Shown here: positions 29,551-39,254 of the stretch, in pieces
How the letters are laid out: each line of letters opens with the position of its first letter
Numbering within the stretch: position 1 is the stretch's first letter
Source: an uncultured Clostridium sp.
GTDB lineage: Bacteria > Bacillota > Clostridia > TANB77 > CAG-508
NCBI GenBank assembly: GCA_947363765.1
Contig: CANAQC010000010.1
Location: 1-41,965 of the forward strand
DNA: 41,965 bases
Direction of reading: 5' to 3'
Position numbers and translations under genes: made by a program
The notes under the pieces: model-generated
The model's database searches: none
What the model was told of the DNA's origin: nothing
Seen by the model: the letters and a program-made list of their open reading frames with translations, nothing else

Positions 29551-31920
29551 ATGAAATTAAGTACCAATTTTGTAAAAGACTATGTTAATATAGATGTAGA
29601 TGTCAAAAAACTTGCAGAAGATATGACAAGTGTTGGAAATGAATATGATAGTGCTCAAAAACTAATTAATGCTACAGGATTAGTAATAGGAGAAGTAAAA
29701 GAATGTAGAATGCATCCAAATTCTGACCATTTACATGTTTGTAAAGTAGACATAGGTGATGAAATATTAGATATTGTATGTGGAGCACCAAATGTAAGAA
29801 AAGGATTAAAAGTAATTGTTGCAAAGGTGGGAGCAGAACTACCAGGAGATTTTAAAATAAAAAAAGGAAATATAAGAGGAGAAGAATCTAATGGAATGCT
29901 TTGCTCAATGCAAGAACTAGGAATTGAAAATAAATTCTTAACAGATAAGGATAAAGATGGAATACATGAGTTACCAAAAGAAGCAAAAGTAGGAGAAGAT
30001 CCAATTAAATTTTTAGAGTTAGATGATGAAGTAATCGATTTTGAATTAACAGCAAATCGTGGGGATTTATTAAGTATATTAGGAATGGCACATGAAATAG
30101 GAGCAATATACGATAAGCAGATTAAACCAATAGATATTTCATATAATCAAACAAAAGAAGATATAAACGATACTTTTAAACTAAACATTAAAACAGATAA
30201 TTGTAGCATTTTCTTATCAAAAAAAGTAAAAAATGTAACCATAAAAGAAAGTCCAGATTTTATTAAAAATAGACTTATAGCATCTGGAATTAGACCAATA
30301 AACAATGTAGTAGATATTAGTAATTATGTTATGCTAGAAACAGGTCAACCACTACATTTTTATGATGCAGATACTTTAAAAGAAATATTAGAAGTAAGAA
30401 TGGCAAATGATAAAGAAACCTTAACAACATTAGATGGAATAAAAAGAGAATTATCAAATGAAGATATTGTAATTTCTGATGGAACAAGAGCTATTGGACT
30501 TGCAGGAGTTATGGGAGGCTTAGATACAGAAATTACAAATAATACTAAAAATATTATAATAGAATCAGCTATTTTTAATGCTATAAAAGTAAGATGTACT
30601 TCAAAAAAAATATTAAGAAGTGAAGCAAGTAATCGTTTTGAGAAAGGGTTAGACCCAAATAGAACATATATTGCAATAAATCGTGCTTGCCATATGTTAG
30701 AAAAATATGCGAATGCTGAAGTAGTAAGTGGAATGGCAGTTTATGATACTACAAATAAAAAAGACAAAAAAATAGAAATTACTTTCCAAAAAATTATAGA
30801 TATTTTAGGATTAGATATACCTAAAAATAGTATATTAGATTCATTTAGAAGACTTGGATTTACCTATGAAGTAAATGAAAATAATATTACTGTATTTGTT
30901 CCAACAAGAAGAATAGATATTTCTATACAAGAAGATTTAATAGAAGAAGTAGGACGTATTTATGGAGTAGATAATATTAAAGGGATATTACCAGTTATGC
31001 CATTAAAAACAGGAACTTATGACAAAACTATAAGACAAATTAGAAATAAATTGGTAGATTTAGGATTAAATGAGACTTTATCATATGTTTTAGTAAATAA
31101 TAAAGAAGCAAATCAATTTATAGAAGAAGAAACAGAAACACTAAAACTATTAGATCCATTAACAGAAGAAAGAAATACCCTAAGAGCAAGTATTTTACCA
31201 TCATTATATAAAATTTATGAATATAACATAGCAAGAAATGTAAAAGATATAGCTATTTTTGAAATAGGAAAAAACTTTTATAAAAAGCAAGAACAATTTA
31301 TAGAAGAAAGAAAACTAGGTGCACTACTTTCAGGAGAATACTACATGGGGATTGGGAATAATAAAACAGTAGACTTTTATATAACAAAAGGAATTGTAGA
31401 AGAACTGTTAGATTATTTAGGATATAGTGGAAGATATAGTTTTATGCCTTGTAATAATTTACCAAAGGAATTTCATCCAGGTCAAACAGCACAAATTAAT
31501 CTAAATGGAGAAACAATTGGTATAATAGGAAAAGTGCATCCTGAAAAAACAAATGATAATGTATTTATGTTTGAAATTAACCTTGATAAACTATTAGAAA
31601 AAAAGACTGGAAAAATGAAATATAAAGAAATATCAAAATATCCAAGTGTAAAAAAAGATTTAAGTATAGTAGTACAAAGGGAAATGACAAATGACTCAAT
31701 AAAAAAACAAATTAAAAAATCAGCAGGTTCTTTATTAAATAATATAAAAGTATTTGATATATATACAGGACCTAATATAGAAGATGATAAAAAAAGTATA
31801 TCATATTCATTAGAATTTTCTACAGGTGAAAGAACACTAACAGATGAAGAAATAAATAAAATACTAGAAAAAATTATTAAAGATTTAGAAAAAGTATTAG
31901 GAGCAAAGTTAAGAAAATAA
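29551..31920 (+). CDS. pheT: Phenylalanyl-tRNA synthetase beta subunit
   Basis: The 789 residues show the full bacterial order. A tRNA-binding EMAP-type domain (about 40-150; KECRMHPNSDHLHVCKVDIG) comes first. It is followed by the B3/B4 editing region (around 210-390), the B5 domain (about 405-475), the catalytic-like core, and a C-terminal anticodon-binding domain beginning YPSVKKDLSIVV near 699. The start is ATG 29551 behind AAAGGAAG, 73 bases after the repaired end of pheS. This 2.4-kb gene contains no CGG in any frame, while its partner pheS needs two shifts. Confidence 0.96.
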   Translation: MKLSTNFVKDYVNIDVDVKKLAEDMTSVGNEYDSAQKLINATGLVIGEVKECRMHPNSDHLHVCKVDIGDEILDIVCGAPNVRKGLKVIVAKVGAELPGDFKIKKGNIRGEESNGMLCSMQELGIENKFLTDKDKDGIHELPKEAKVGEDPIKFLELDDEVIDFELTANRGDLLSILGMAHEIGAIYDKQIKPIDISYNQTKEDINDTFKLNIKTDNCSIFLSKKVKNVTIKESPDFIKNRLIASGIRPINNVVDISNYVMLETGQPLHFYDADTLKEILEVRMANDKETLTTLDGIKRELSNEDIVISDGTRAIGLAGVMGGLDTEITNNTKNIIIESAIFNAIKVRCTSKKILRSEASNRFEKGLDPNRTYIAINRACHMLEKYANAEVVSGMAVYDTTNKKDKKIEITFQKIIDILGLDIPKNSILDSFRRLGFTYEVNENNITVFVPTRRIDISIQEDLIEEVGRIYGVDNIKGILPVMPLKTGTYDKTIRQIRNKLVDLGLNETLSYVLVNNKEANQFIEEETETLKLLDPLTEERNTLRASILPSLYKIYEYNIARNVKDIAIFEIGKNFYKKQEQFIEERKLGALLSGEYYMGIGNNKTVDFYITKGIVEELLDYLGYSGRYSFMPCNNLPKEFHPGQTAQINLNGETIGIIGKVHPEKTNDNVFMFEINLDKLLEKKTGKMKYKEISKYPSVKKDLSIVVQREMTNDSIKKQIKKSAGSLLNNIKVFDIYTGPNIEDDKKSISYSLEFSTGERTLTDEEINKILEKIIKDLEKVLGAKLRK

Positions 31921-31924
31921 AACC

Positions 31925-31966
31925 AAAAAAGGAAGATTTGTGAGAACAAAAACTTCCTTTTTTTAA
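31925..31966 (+). terminator. Rho-independent terminator after pheT
   Basis: An AAAAAAGGAAG / CTTCCTTTTTT stem with a 17-base loop and a T-tail, immediately after the stop. Confidence 0.8.
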
Positions 31967-32020
31967 TAAGATATGATAAAATGGCAAAGTATAGAAACAC
32001 GATGTAAAAAGGAGAATTTT

Positions 32021-32473
32021 ATGGAGATAGAAATTAGTAACAATAATGAAAATTATCAATATATTAGTAAAGGATTACACCGATACAACAATAAACATGG
32101 AAATACGCAATATTTCAAAAATAGAAGTGAAGAGCCAAAAGAAAAAGAAGTGTTTGGTTGTTATGCATTTGAAGATGGAGAAATTATAGGTGGAATGATT
32201 GTATACGAAGCTTTACAATGGCTACATATACAAAAAACATTTATCAGCGAAAAACATAGAGGAAAAAATATTGGAACTGCCATTTTTAAAAGACTAGAAG
32301 AATATGCAAAACAAAAATATTTAGTTGGAATTAAAGTAGAAACGCTTAATTTTCAAGCAAAAGGTTTCTATGAAAAAATGGGATGTAGATTATTATATGA
32401 ATTAAAAGACTGCCCAAGAGGAAACATAGAATATGGATTTGTAAAATATTTAGAGGGAGAGAAAAATGGATAA
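32021..32473 (+). CDS. GNAT-family N-acetyltransferase
   Basis: The protein has 150 residues from ATG 32021, chosen because AAAGGAGA lies just upstream; an earlier in-frame ATG at 31973 lacks a ribosome binding site. The acetyl-CoA-binding pattern is visible as FISEKHRGKNIGTAIFKRLE (motif A) and KVETLNFQAKGFYEKMGCRL (motif B). GNAT enzymes transfer acetyl groups to small molecules or protein amines; the acceptor is unknown. The stop overlaps the murI start by eight bases, so the two are translationally coupled. Confidence 0.85.
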   Translation: MEIEISNNNENYQYISKGLHRYNNKHGNTQYFKNRSEEPKEKEVFGCYAFEDGEIIGGMIVYEALQWLHIQKTFISEKHRGKNIGTAIFKRLEEYAKQKYLVGIKVETLNFQAKGFYEKMGCRLLYELKDCPRGNIEYGFVKYLEGEKNG

Positions 32474-33278
32474 AAGACCAATTGGAATATTTGATTCTGG
32501 TGTTGGAGGAATGACAGTTTTAGCAGAAATAAAAAAACATCTTCCAAATGAAGATTTGATTTACTTAGGAGATACTAAAAATTTTCCATATGGAGATAAA
32601 TCAAAAGAAACAATTATAAAATTAGCAACAAAGTGTGCTGGATTTTTAATTAGTCAAGATGTTAAAGCAATTATAATTGCATGTGGAACAGCTACTAGTC
32701 AAGCGTTAGATGAATTAAAAAAAATATATCGTTTACCAATTGAAGGAATTATTAGTCCAACAGTACAATATGTTAAGAAAAATATTAATAAGGAACATAT
32801 AAAAATTGGAGTAATTGCAACACAAGGAACCATTAAGAGTAATAAATGGGAAGAAGAATTAAAAAAAACAATACAAAATTTAGAAACAATAAGTAAAGCC
32901 TGTCCATTACTTGCACCAATGGCAGAACAAGGATGGACAAATAACAATGTGGCAAAAGAAGCTATTAAAGAATATATGAAGCCATTTGTCAATAAAAAAA
33001 TAGATAAAATCATTCTTGGTTGCACACATTATCCATTATTTAAAGAATTGATCAAACAAGAAATAGGAAATGAAGTAGATATTATTAATACAGGAGAAAA
33101 AATAGCAAATTATTTAAAAAAATATTTACAAAATGAAAAAATAGAAAATGATAAGCAACATATAGGAAAGAGTAAATATTATCTAACAGATACGCAATGT
33201 AATTTTATTCAAGTAGCAGGGAAACTTTTACAAGATGAATCATTAGAACAAAAGATTCAAAAAGTAAATATTGAGTAA
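32466..33278 (+). CDS. murI: Glutamate racemase
   Basis: MurI makes D-glutamate from L-glutamate for peptidoglycan. The 270 residues have the family signatures: IGIFDSGVGGMTVLAEI at the start, YLGDTKNFPYGDKS, the first catalytic Cys in IIIACGTATSQAL (about residue 73), and the second in ILGCTHYPLFKELI (near 185). The start is ATG 32466 behind GGGAGAG, overlapping the GNAT gene. No CGG is present. Confidence 0.95.
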   Translation: MDKRPIGIFDSGVGGMTVLAEIKKHLPNEDLIYLGDTKNFPYGDKSKETIIKLATKCAGFLISQDVKAIIIACGTATSQALDELKKIYRLPIEGIISPTVQYVKKNINKEHIKIGVIATQGTIKSNKWEEELKKTIQNLETISKACPLLAPMAEQGWTNNNVAKEAIKEYMKPFVNKKIDKIILGCTHYPLFKELIKQEIGNEVDIINTGEKIANYLKKYLQNEKIENDKQHIGKSKYYLTDTQCNFIQVAGKLLQDESLEQKIQKVNIE

Positions 33279-33327
33279 TGTTATATAAGAATTTTAACAA
33301 TAGAATTAAAACAGTAATACAAACAAC

Positions 33328-33374
33328 AAATCTCTAATATACATTAGTATAAATTAGTTTTAAAGGAGAGATTT
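33328..33374 (+). promoter_or_regulatory. Leader hairpin overlapping a ribosome binding site
   Basis: AAATCTCT (33328-33335) is complementary to AGAGATTT (33367-33374), which contains the end of the AAAGGAG site of the next gene. An inner CTAAT/ATTAG repeat adds stability. It could mask the ribosome binding site. Confidence 0.4.
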
Positions 33375-33377
33375 GAA

Positions 33378-33974
33378 ATGAAAAAAATAATATCATTTAT
33401 TATAATGTTAGTTATTATTTTTTGCTGTACTATTTCAGTATTTGCACAAGATGAATATAGCTTTGACTTACAATACACTGGAAATATTATAAAAAATATA
33501 GAAAAAGAGGCAGTAGTATTATTAACAGGAGTTAATGGAACTTTACATACAAATGTACAAATTAAAGTAGATGTTAAAGGTCCTGCAACACCAAAACTAA
33601 TTGCAACAGATACGACAGGTGTAGAACATGATATTGCACAATTAGGATCTTGGGGACCACAAGGTGGATTTGCAGTTCAAGGAGATTTTGTAAATAAAAC
33701 ACCGATAAAAGCGACATTTGTAGAAGAAGGTTCATATACAATAACTCTAAGTTTAATAGACCTTGCAAATAATAATTCAGTTATTACAAGTAAAACTATA
33801 AATTTAGAAGTATATGAGGATGCAGTATTAGAAAATAATATTGTAGAAAATAATACAATAGAAGAACTACCTAAGACTGGAACTAGTATGTGGGAATATG
33901 TAATGTATATTGGTGTATTAGTAATCACATTATGGGCAGTAGGAATGTATCTAAATAAAAGAAAGGTTTTCTAA
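33378..33974 (+). CDS. LPXTG-anchored surface protein
   Basis: The protein has 198 residues. A signal peptide (about 1-23, MKKIISFIIMLVIIF ... SVFA, cleavage before QDEYS) precedes an all-beta extracellular domain (about 25-150). The C-terminal sorting signal is complete: LPKTG at 164-168, a hydrophobic stretch and the positive tail NKRKVF. After cleavage by sortase at LPKT/G it would be fixed to the wall or to a pilus. Its neighbour downstream is a sortase, which probably serves it. I do not recognise the extracellular domain; it is short, more like a minor pilin or spacer than an enzyme. Confidence 0.85.
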   Translation: MKKIISFIIMLVIIFCCTISVFAQDEYSFDLQYTGNIIKNIEKEAVVLLTGVNGTLHTNVQIKVDVKGPATPKLIATDTTGVEHDIAQLGSWGPQGGFAVQGDFVNKTPIKATFVEEGSYTITLSLIDLANNNSVITSKTINLEVYEDAVLENNIVENNTIEELPKTGTSMWEYVMYIGVLVITLWAVGMYLNKRKVF

Positions 33975-34058
33975 AAAGTAAGAGTCAATAAACACACAAG
34001 TTTTGTAAGAAAAGTATAAATTAACTTTTACATTCATAAAATGTATGAGAGGTTATTT

Positions 34059-34741
34059 ATGAAAGCAAAATTTGTGTGTTTTAAACTATCTATTACAATA
34101 TGTATATTAATTTTAATAATAGTAGTAGAGTTATTTTTTATACTATTTAAACTAATAGAATTAAGAGAAATACGGAAGTTTTAAACAAATACAAAAAGAT
34201 ATAAGTCAAATTGAATCTGTAACTAAACAAGACAAAAATGAAGTTACATTTGACAATGATACAATTAATATTAATAAAGAACAAAATATAATAACTAAAC
34301 CAAGCACAAAAAAAGAGTATGAAACAATACCAAAAGAAGTAAAAGGATATAAAGTAGTTCGGAAAAATAGAAATTCCAAAATTAAAATTAGATACTTACA
34401 TATTAGAAGAAACAACAACAAAATCTTTAAAAGTATCAGTAACAAAACTATATGGACCAAGTATTAATCAAATAGGAAATTTTTGTATAGCAGGGCATAA
34501 TTATCGTAATAACAAAATGTTTGGTGGAATTAAAAAATTAGAAATAAAAGATAAGATTATCATAACAGATACTTATGGAGATAGTATTACATATGAGGTA
34601 TACCAAAATTATCAAACAGATCCAAAAGATGTTACATCCCTTAGTCAAGATACGAAAGGAGAAAGAGAAATAACACTAATTACGTGTACTGCAGGGGCAA
34701 TTAAAAGAGTAATTGTAAAAGCAGTAGAAGTGTATGATTAA
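34059..34741 (+). CDS. Sortase, class D-like (two +1 shifts)
   Basis: The start is ATG 34059 behind GAGAGG. A single N-terminal anchor (residues 9-33) leads to a linker. The frame breaks at CGG 34173 and CGG 34360; skipping both C's gives 226 residues. The second joins YKVV-GKIEIPKLKLDTYIL, the standard first strand of a sortase domain (xGxIxIPxL). The catalytic residues follow: His146 in CIAGHNYR, Cys209 in TLITCT, and Arg216 in KRVIV. All of them lie after both sites, so activity depends on two shifts. It is adjacent to the LPKTG protein, its likely substrate. Confidence 0.88.
34173..34175 (+). other. In-frame CGG, +1 recoding site 12
   Basis: ATA-C-GGA after the membrane anchor of the sortase. 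The zero frame ends after CGG AAG TTT TAA, leaving about 41 residues. Confidence 0.85.
34360..34362 (+). other. In-frame CGG, +1 recoding site 13
   Basis: GTT-C-GGA. Skipping the C gives KVV-GKIEIPKL, the conserved entry strand of the sortase fold. Confidence 0.92.
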
Positions 34742-34890
34742 TTATGTAAATTAATTTATGGTGATTTATAGAATAATTTTATTAAATATTATAATATCGA
34801 AATATGAGCTTAATATAAAGGCATAAAATAAAATTTATAACATAAAATGAAATATAGAAAATAAAAAAATGACAAGATACGACAAAATAA

Positions 34891-34934
34891 TTGTATAAAT
34901 AACTTTGGTTTGATATAATCATTCTAAAGTTATT
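34891..34934 (+). promoter_or_regulatory. hyd operon promoter with flanking inverted repeat
   Basis: TTGTAT at 34891-34896, 17 bases, then TATAAT at 34914-34919. A perfect 9-bp inverted repeat, AATAACTTT (34898-34906) and AAAGTTATT (34926-34934), brackets the -10 box and start site with a 19-base gap. Its position suits an operator. It does not match the Rex consensus. Confidence 0.6.
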
Positions 34935-34961
34935 TTTATATTATTAGAAAGGATGGTAGAG

Positions 34962-35450
34962 ATGGAAGAACAAAACAAAAATTGTTGTAATAATTGCGGA
35001 AAAGATGAAGAACTAGAAAAAATTTTATGGGTGTATAAGCAAGATAAAGATAATCTAATTCAAATTCTAAATGATGTACAAGAACATTATGGTTATATTC
35101 CAAAACATGCTCAAAAAGCAGTATCAGAATATCTAAATATTCCTATGGCAGAGATTTATGGAGTAATTACATTTTATTCAAGATTTACTCTAAAACCAAA
35201 AGGAAAATACCATATAGCAGTATGTTTAGGAACAGCTTGCTATGTAAAAGGATCTAGTAAAATTATGGATAGATTAGAAGAAAGACTAGGAATAAAAACA
35301 GGAGAAACAACTACGGATGGTAAGTTTTCAATAGAAGCAACAAGATGTGTAGGAGCATGTGGTCTTGCACCAGTATTTACTGTAAACGGAGAAGTATATG
35401 GAAAAGCAACAGTTCAAAAATTAGACAAAGTTTTAGATGAATTAAAATAA
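34962..35450 (+). CDS. hydC: NADH-linked [FeFe]-hydrogenase subunit HydC (NuoE-like)
   Basis: HydC is the small thioredoxin-like [2Fe-2S] subunit of the HydABC hydrogenase, which couples NADH and ferredoxin to hydrogen. The protein has 162 residues from ATG 34962; ATG 34953 is too close to the AAAGG site. The cluster Cys residues are in AVCLGTACYVKG and ATRCVGACGLAP. The Cys-rich N-terminus NCCNNCGKDEE may bind another metal. The NuoE-type helices QDKDNLIQILNDVQEHYGYI are clear. Its CGG trinucleotides (TGC-GGA, ACG-GAT, AAC-GGA) are all out of phase and the frame is intact. Confidence 0.93.
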   Translation: MEEQNKNCCNNCGKDEELEKILWVYKQDKDNLIQILNDVQEHYGYIPKHAQKAVSEYLNIPMAEIYGVITFYSRFTLKPKGKYHIAVCLGTACYVKGSSKIMDRLEERLGIKTGETTTDGKFSIEATRCVGACGLAPVFTVNGEVYGKATVQKLDKVLDELK

Positions 35451-35470
35451 AATTAGGAGGTGGAAAGAAC

Positions 35471-37332
35471 ATGAAAACCTTAGAGGAAATTGCTAAAATA
35501 AGAAGTAAAAAAAGACAAGAATTAGATTTAAGAGTAAATAAAAGTTTCAATTCACAAGAAAAGCATATATTAGTATGCCAAGGAACAGGATGTACTTCAT
35601 CAAAATCACCAAAAATACTACAAACCTTTAAAAATCTAGTAAAAGAAAAAAATATTACAAATGTAAGAGTTATAAAAACAGGTTGTTTTGGGCTTTGTGC
35701 TAAAGGACCTATTGTAATTATAAGACCAGAAGATACATTTTATGCAATGGTAAATCCAGAAGATTGTGAAGAAATTATTGAAAAACATATTTTAAATGGA
35801 GAAACTGTAAATCGTCTTCTTTGTAAAGATATTAATGGTAGCAAAGTAAATAGCTTAGATGAACTAACATTCTACAAAAAGCAAAAAAGAATTGCACTTA
35901 AAAACTGTGGTGTTATTAACCCAGAAGATATTGATGAATATATAGCATTTGATGGATATGTAGCATTACAAAAAGTACTAACAAGTATGAGCCAAGATGA
36001 TGTAATCGATATTATAAAATCTTCACGGACTTCGTGGACGTGGAGGAGCAGGTTTCCCAACAGGGAAAAAGTGGGAATTAACCAAACAATCAAAAGACTC
36101 ACAAAAATATGTTGTATGTAATGCAGATGAAGGAGATCCAGGAGCTTTTATGGATAGAAGCATATTAGAAGGAGATCCACATACAGTAATAGAAGCAATG
36201 GCAATTGCAGGTTTTGCAATTGGAGCAGACAAGGGATATATTTATGTAAGAGCAGAATACCCAATTGCAGTAGAACGATTTGATATTGCTCTAAAACAAG
36301 CAAGAGAATATGGTATATTAGGTAATAACATTTTTGGAACAAACTTCTCTTTTGATATAGAAATACGACTAGGGGCAGGAGCCTTTGTTTGTGGAGAAGA
36401 AACTGCACTTTTAGAATCTATAGAAGGAAGACGTGGGCAACCAAGAGTAAAACCACCATATCCTGCAGTATCTGGTTTATGGCAAAAACCAACCCTGATT
36501 AATAATGTAGAAACCTATGCTAATATTTCACAAATTATTTTAAATGGAGCAGATTGGTATTCAAGTATCGGAACCCAAAACTCAAAGGGAACAAAAGTAT
36601 TTGCATTAGGAGGAAATGTAAACAATGTAGGTCTTGTAGAAGTACCAATGGGAACTACTCTTCGTGAAATTATTTATGATATAGGAGGAGGAATTCCTAA
36701 CAATAGAGAATTTAAAGCAGCGCAAACAGGAGGACCATCAGGAGGATGTATTCCAAAAGAGCATTTAGACACACCAATTGATTATGAATCCTTAAAAGAA
36801 ATTGGCTCTATGATGGGTTCACGGAGGATTAATTGTTATGGATGATACAAAATGTATGGTAAGTCTTGCTAAATTCTATTTAGAATTTACAGTAGATGAA
36901 TCTTGCGGAAAATGTACACCTTGTCGAATTGGAACAAAAAGAATGTTAGAAATATTAGAAAAAATATGTAATGGAGAAGGAACTGAACTGGACATTTATA
37001 AGTTAGAAAAACTAGCTAACAACATAAAAAATGCAAGTATTTGTGGGCTAGGGCAAAGTGCTCCAAACCCAGTATTAAGTACAATGAAATATTTTAAAGA
37101 AGAATATAAACAACATGTTATTAAGAAAGAATGTAAAGCACTAGAATGTAAAAAAATGGCGAAAATAACTATTAATCCAGAAAAATGCAAAGGTTGTGGA
37201 CTATGCCAAAAAAGCTGTCCAGTAAATGCAATTGAGGGAGAAAAAAGAGAGATAAGAGTAATTAACCAAAACATATGTATTAAGTGTGGAACATGTCTTA
37301 CAAGTTGTCCATTTAAGGCAATAGGAAATTAG
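35471..37332 (+). CDS. hydB: [FeFe]-hydrogenase subunit HydB (NuoF-like, two +1 shifts)
   Basis: HydB holds FMN, the NAD(H) site and several Fe-S clusters. Its order is as follows. A [2Fe-2S] thioredoxin-like domain lies at about 30-115 ([24 protein letters not shown]). The NuoF core begins about 145, with the FMN loop [18 protein letters not shown] and the ICADEGD-type [12 protein letters not shown]. The NuoF [4Fe-4S] motif [16 protein letters not shown] follows. A C-terminal two-[4Fe-4S] ferredoxin ends it ([24 protein letters not shown]). CGG 36026 splits the FMN loop and CGG 36822 splits [10 protein letters not shown]. Skipping both C's gives 619 residues, normal for HydB. hydA follows after 15 bases. 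Confidence 0.95.
36026..36028 (+). other. In-frame CGG, +1 recoding site 14
   Basis: TCA-C-GGA at the entry of the FMN/NADH glycine loop. Skipping the C gives [14 protein letters not shown], invariant in NuoF-type proteins. Confidence 0.97.
36822..36824 (+). other. In-frame CGG, +1 recoding site 15
   Basis: TCA-C-GGA-GGA in hydB. Skipping the C gives [15 protein letters not shown], conserved in NuoF. The zero frame ends six codons later. Confidence 0.96.
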
Positions 37333-37347
37333 AAAGGAGGAATATTT

Positions 37348-39100
37348 ATGAAAGAAGAATTTGTAAACCTAACAATTGATGGAATTAAAATTAAAGTCAA
37401 AAAAGGTATGACAATATTAGAAGCAGCAAGGCAAGCGGATATTGATATTCCAACATTATGCTTTTTAAAAGATATAAATGAAGTAGGAGATTGTAGAATG
37501 TGTATTGTAGAAGTAGAAGGAAGACGTGGATTTGCTACTTCTTGTATACAAACAGTAGAAGAAGGAATGGTTGTAAAAACCCATACACCAGAGGTATTAG
37601 AAGCAAGACATGTTATATTAGATTTAATTGTATCAAATCATGCTAAAGAATGCCTTACTTGTACAAGATCACGGAAACTGTGAACTACAAGACCTTTGTA
37701 CAAAATTTAATATTCAAAATATTGAATTTGAAGGGCAAAGAACAAAACATGAAATTGATAATCTATCTCCATCAATTGTAAGAGACTTTAATAAATGTAT
37801 TTTATGTAGAAGATGTATTGCAGTATGTAAAAATGTACAAAAAGTAGGAGCAATTGATTGCATAAATAGAGGATTTAAATCTTGTATTTCAACAGTAGGA
37901 GATAGTAGTTTAAATGATGTAAACTGTACTTTTTGTGGACAGTGTATTGAGGCTTGTCCAACGGGAGCTCTTCATGAAAAAGAAAGTATTGATGATGTTT
38001 GGGTAAAATTAAAAGATAAAGATACATATGTAGTAGTGCAAACAGCACCAGCCGTAAGAGTAGCCTTAGGTGAAGAATTTGGAATGGAAATAGGGAAAAA
38101 TGTAACAGGAAAAATGGTAACAGCTCTAAAACGTTTAGGATTTGATAAAGTATTTGATACAAATACAGGAGCAGACTTTACTATTATGGAAGAAGCAAAT
38201 GAATTTATTCAGAGAATGAATAAAGGCGGAGTTCTTCCAATGATTACATCATGTAGTCCTGGATGGGTAAAATATATTGAAATGAATTATCCAGAACTAT
38301 TACCACACTTATCAACATGTAAATCACCACACCAAATGTTTGGAGCCCTAATAAAAACCTATTATTCTGAAAAACAAGGAATTGATCCTAATAAAATTTA
38401 TGTAGTATCGATTATGCCATGTATTGCTAAAAAGTTTGAAAGACAAAGAAATGAAATGAAAAATAATGGAATGTATGATGTAGATGCAGTACTAACCACA
38501 AGAGAACTTGCTAGAATGATAAAACAAGCAAACATAGAATTTACTAATTTAGAAGATTCATGTTTTGATGTACCAATGGGAGAAGCAACAGGAGCAGCTG
38601 CTATCTTTGGAACTACAGGCGGTGTTATGGAAGCAGCCCTAAGAACTGCTCAAGATACATTAACAGGAAAAGACTTAGCCAAAATAGATTTTGAACAAGT
38701 ACGCAGAGGAGAAGGTATAAAAAAAGCTACAGTTAATATAGCAGGAAATGATATAAAAGTAATAGCTGCAAGTGGATTAAAAAATGCTGAGGAAATTTTA
38801 GAACAAATTAAAAACCAAAAAGCAGACTATCAATTTGTAGAAATAATGGCATGTCCAGGAGGATGTGTTATGGGAGGAGGGCAACCAATTAAAAGTTCTA
38901 AAATTCGAAGTACAATTGATGTAAGACAAAAAAGAGCAGATGCCTTATATTCTATTGATGAAAAAGCAACCATCCGTAAGTCACATCAAAATCCAGTAGT
39001 TCAAAAAATCTATAAAGAGTTCTTAGAAAAACCAGGAAGTCACAAAGCACATGAATTATTACATACGGAATATGAAAGAAGAGAGAAATATAATACATAA
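37348..39100 (+). CDS. hydA: [FeFe]-hydrogenase catalytic subunit HydA (one +1 shift)
   Basis: HydA carries the H-cluster. A plant-ferredoxin-like [2Fe-2S] domain (about 1-80; CFLKDINEVGDCRMC) leads to the His/Cys cluster region HAKECLTCTRS-GNCELQ. Two [4Fe-4S] sites follow (CILCRRCIAVCK, CTFCGQCIEACP). The three H-cluster signatures are TSCSPGW, MPCIAKKFER and MACPGGCVMGGGQP. CGG 37672 separates CTRS from GNCELQDL; skipping its C gives 583 residues, normal for the trimeric electron-bifurcating type. Without the shift the chain ends two codons later with no H-cluster. No maturase genes (hydEFG) are in the window. Confidence 0.96.
37672..37674 (+). other. In-frame CGG, +1 recoding site 16
   Basis: TCA-C-GGA. 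Skipping the C gives CTRS-GNCELQ, with the exact spacing of the Cys ligands. The zero frame reads CGG AAA CTG TGA. Confidence 0.97.
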
Positions 39101-39102
39101 AT

Positions 39103-39128
39103 AAAAACGCACTTTTATGTGCGTTTTT
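39103..39128 (+). terminator. Rho-independent terminator after hydA
   Basis: A perfect AAAAACGCAC / GTGCGTTTTT hairpin, two bases after the stop. Confidence 0.9.
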
Positions 39129-39254
39129 ATTTATGTAACAAATACAATTAAGATAAAAGTAAGAAAATAATAAAAATTAAAATAACTAAAAGTCATAAAC
39201 TTTATATTATATGCATAAAAATAAAGTAACCTATGCGTTAGGAGGAGTATTTTT

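Noticed and set aside
34898..34934. Rex operator at the hyd promoter
   Set aside because: The repeat arms AATAACTTT/AAAGTTATT and the 19-base gap do not fit the Rex palindrome.
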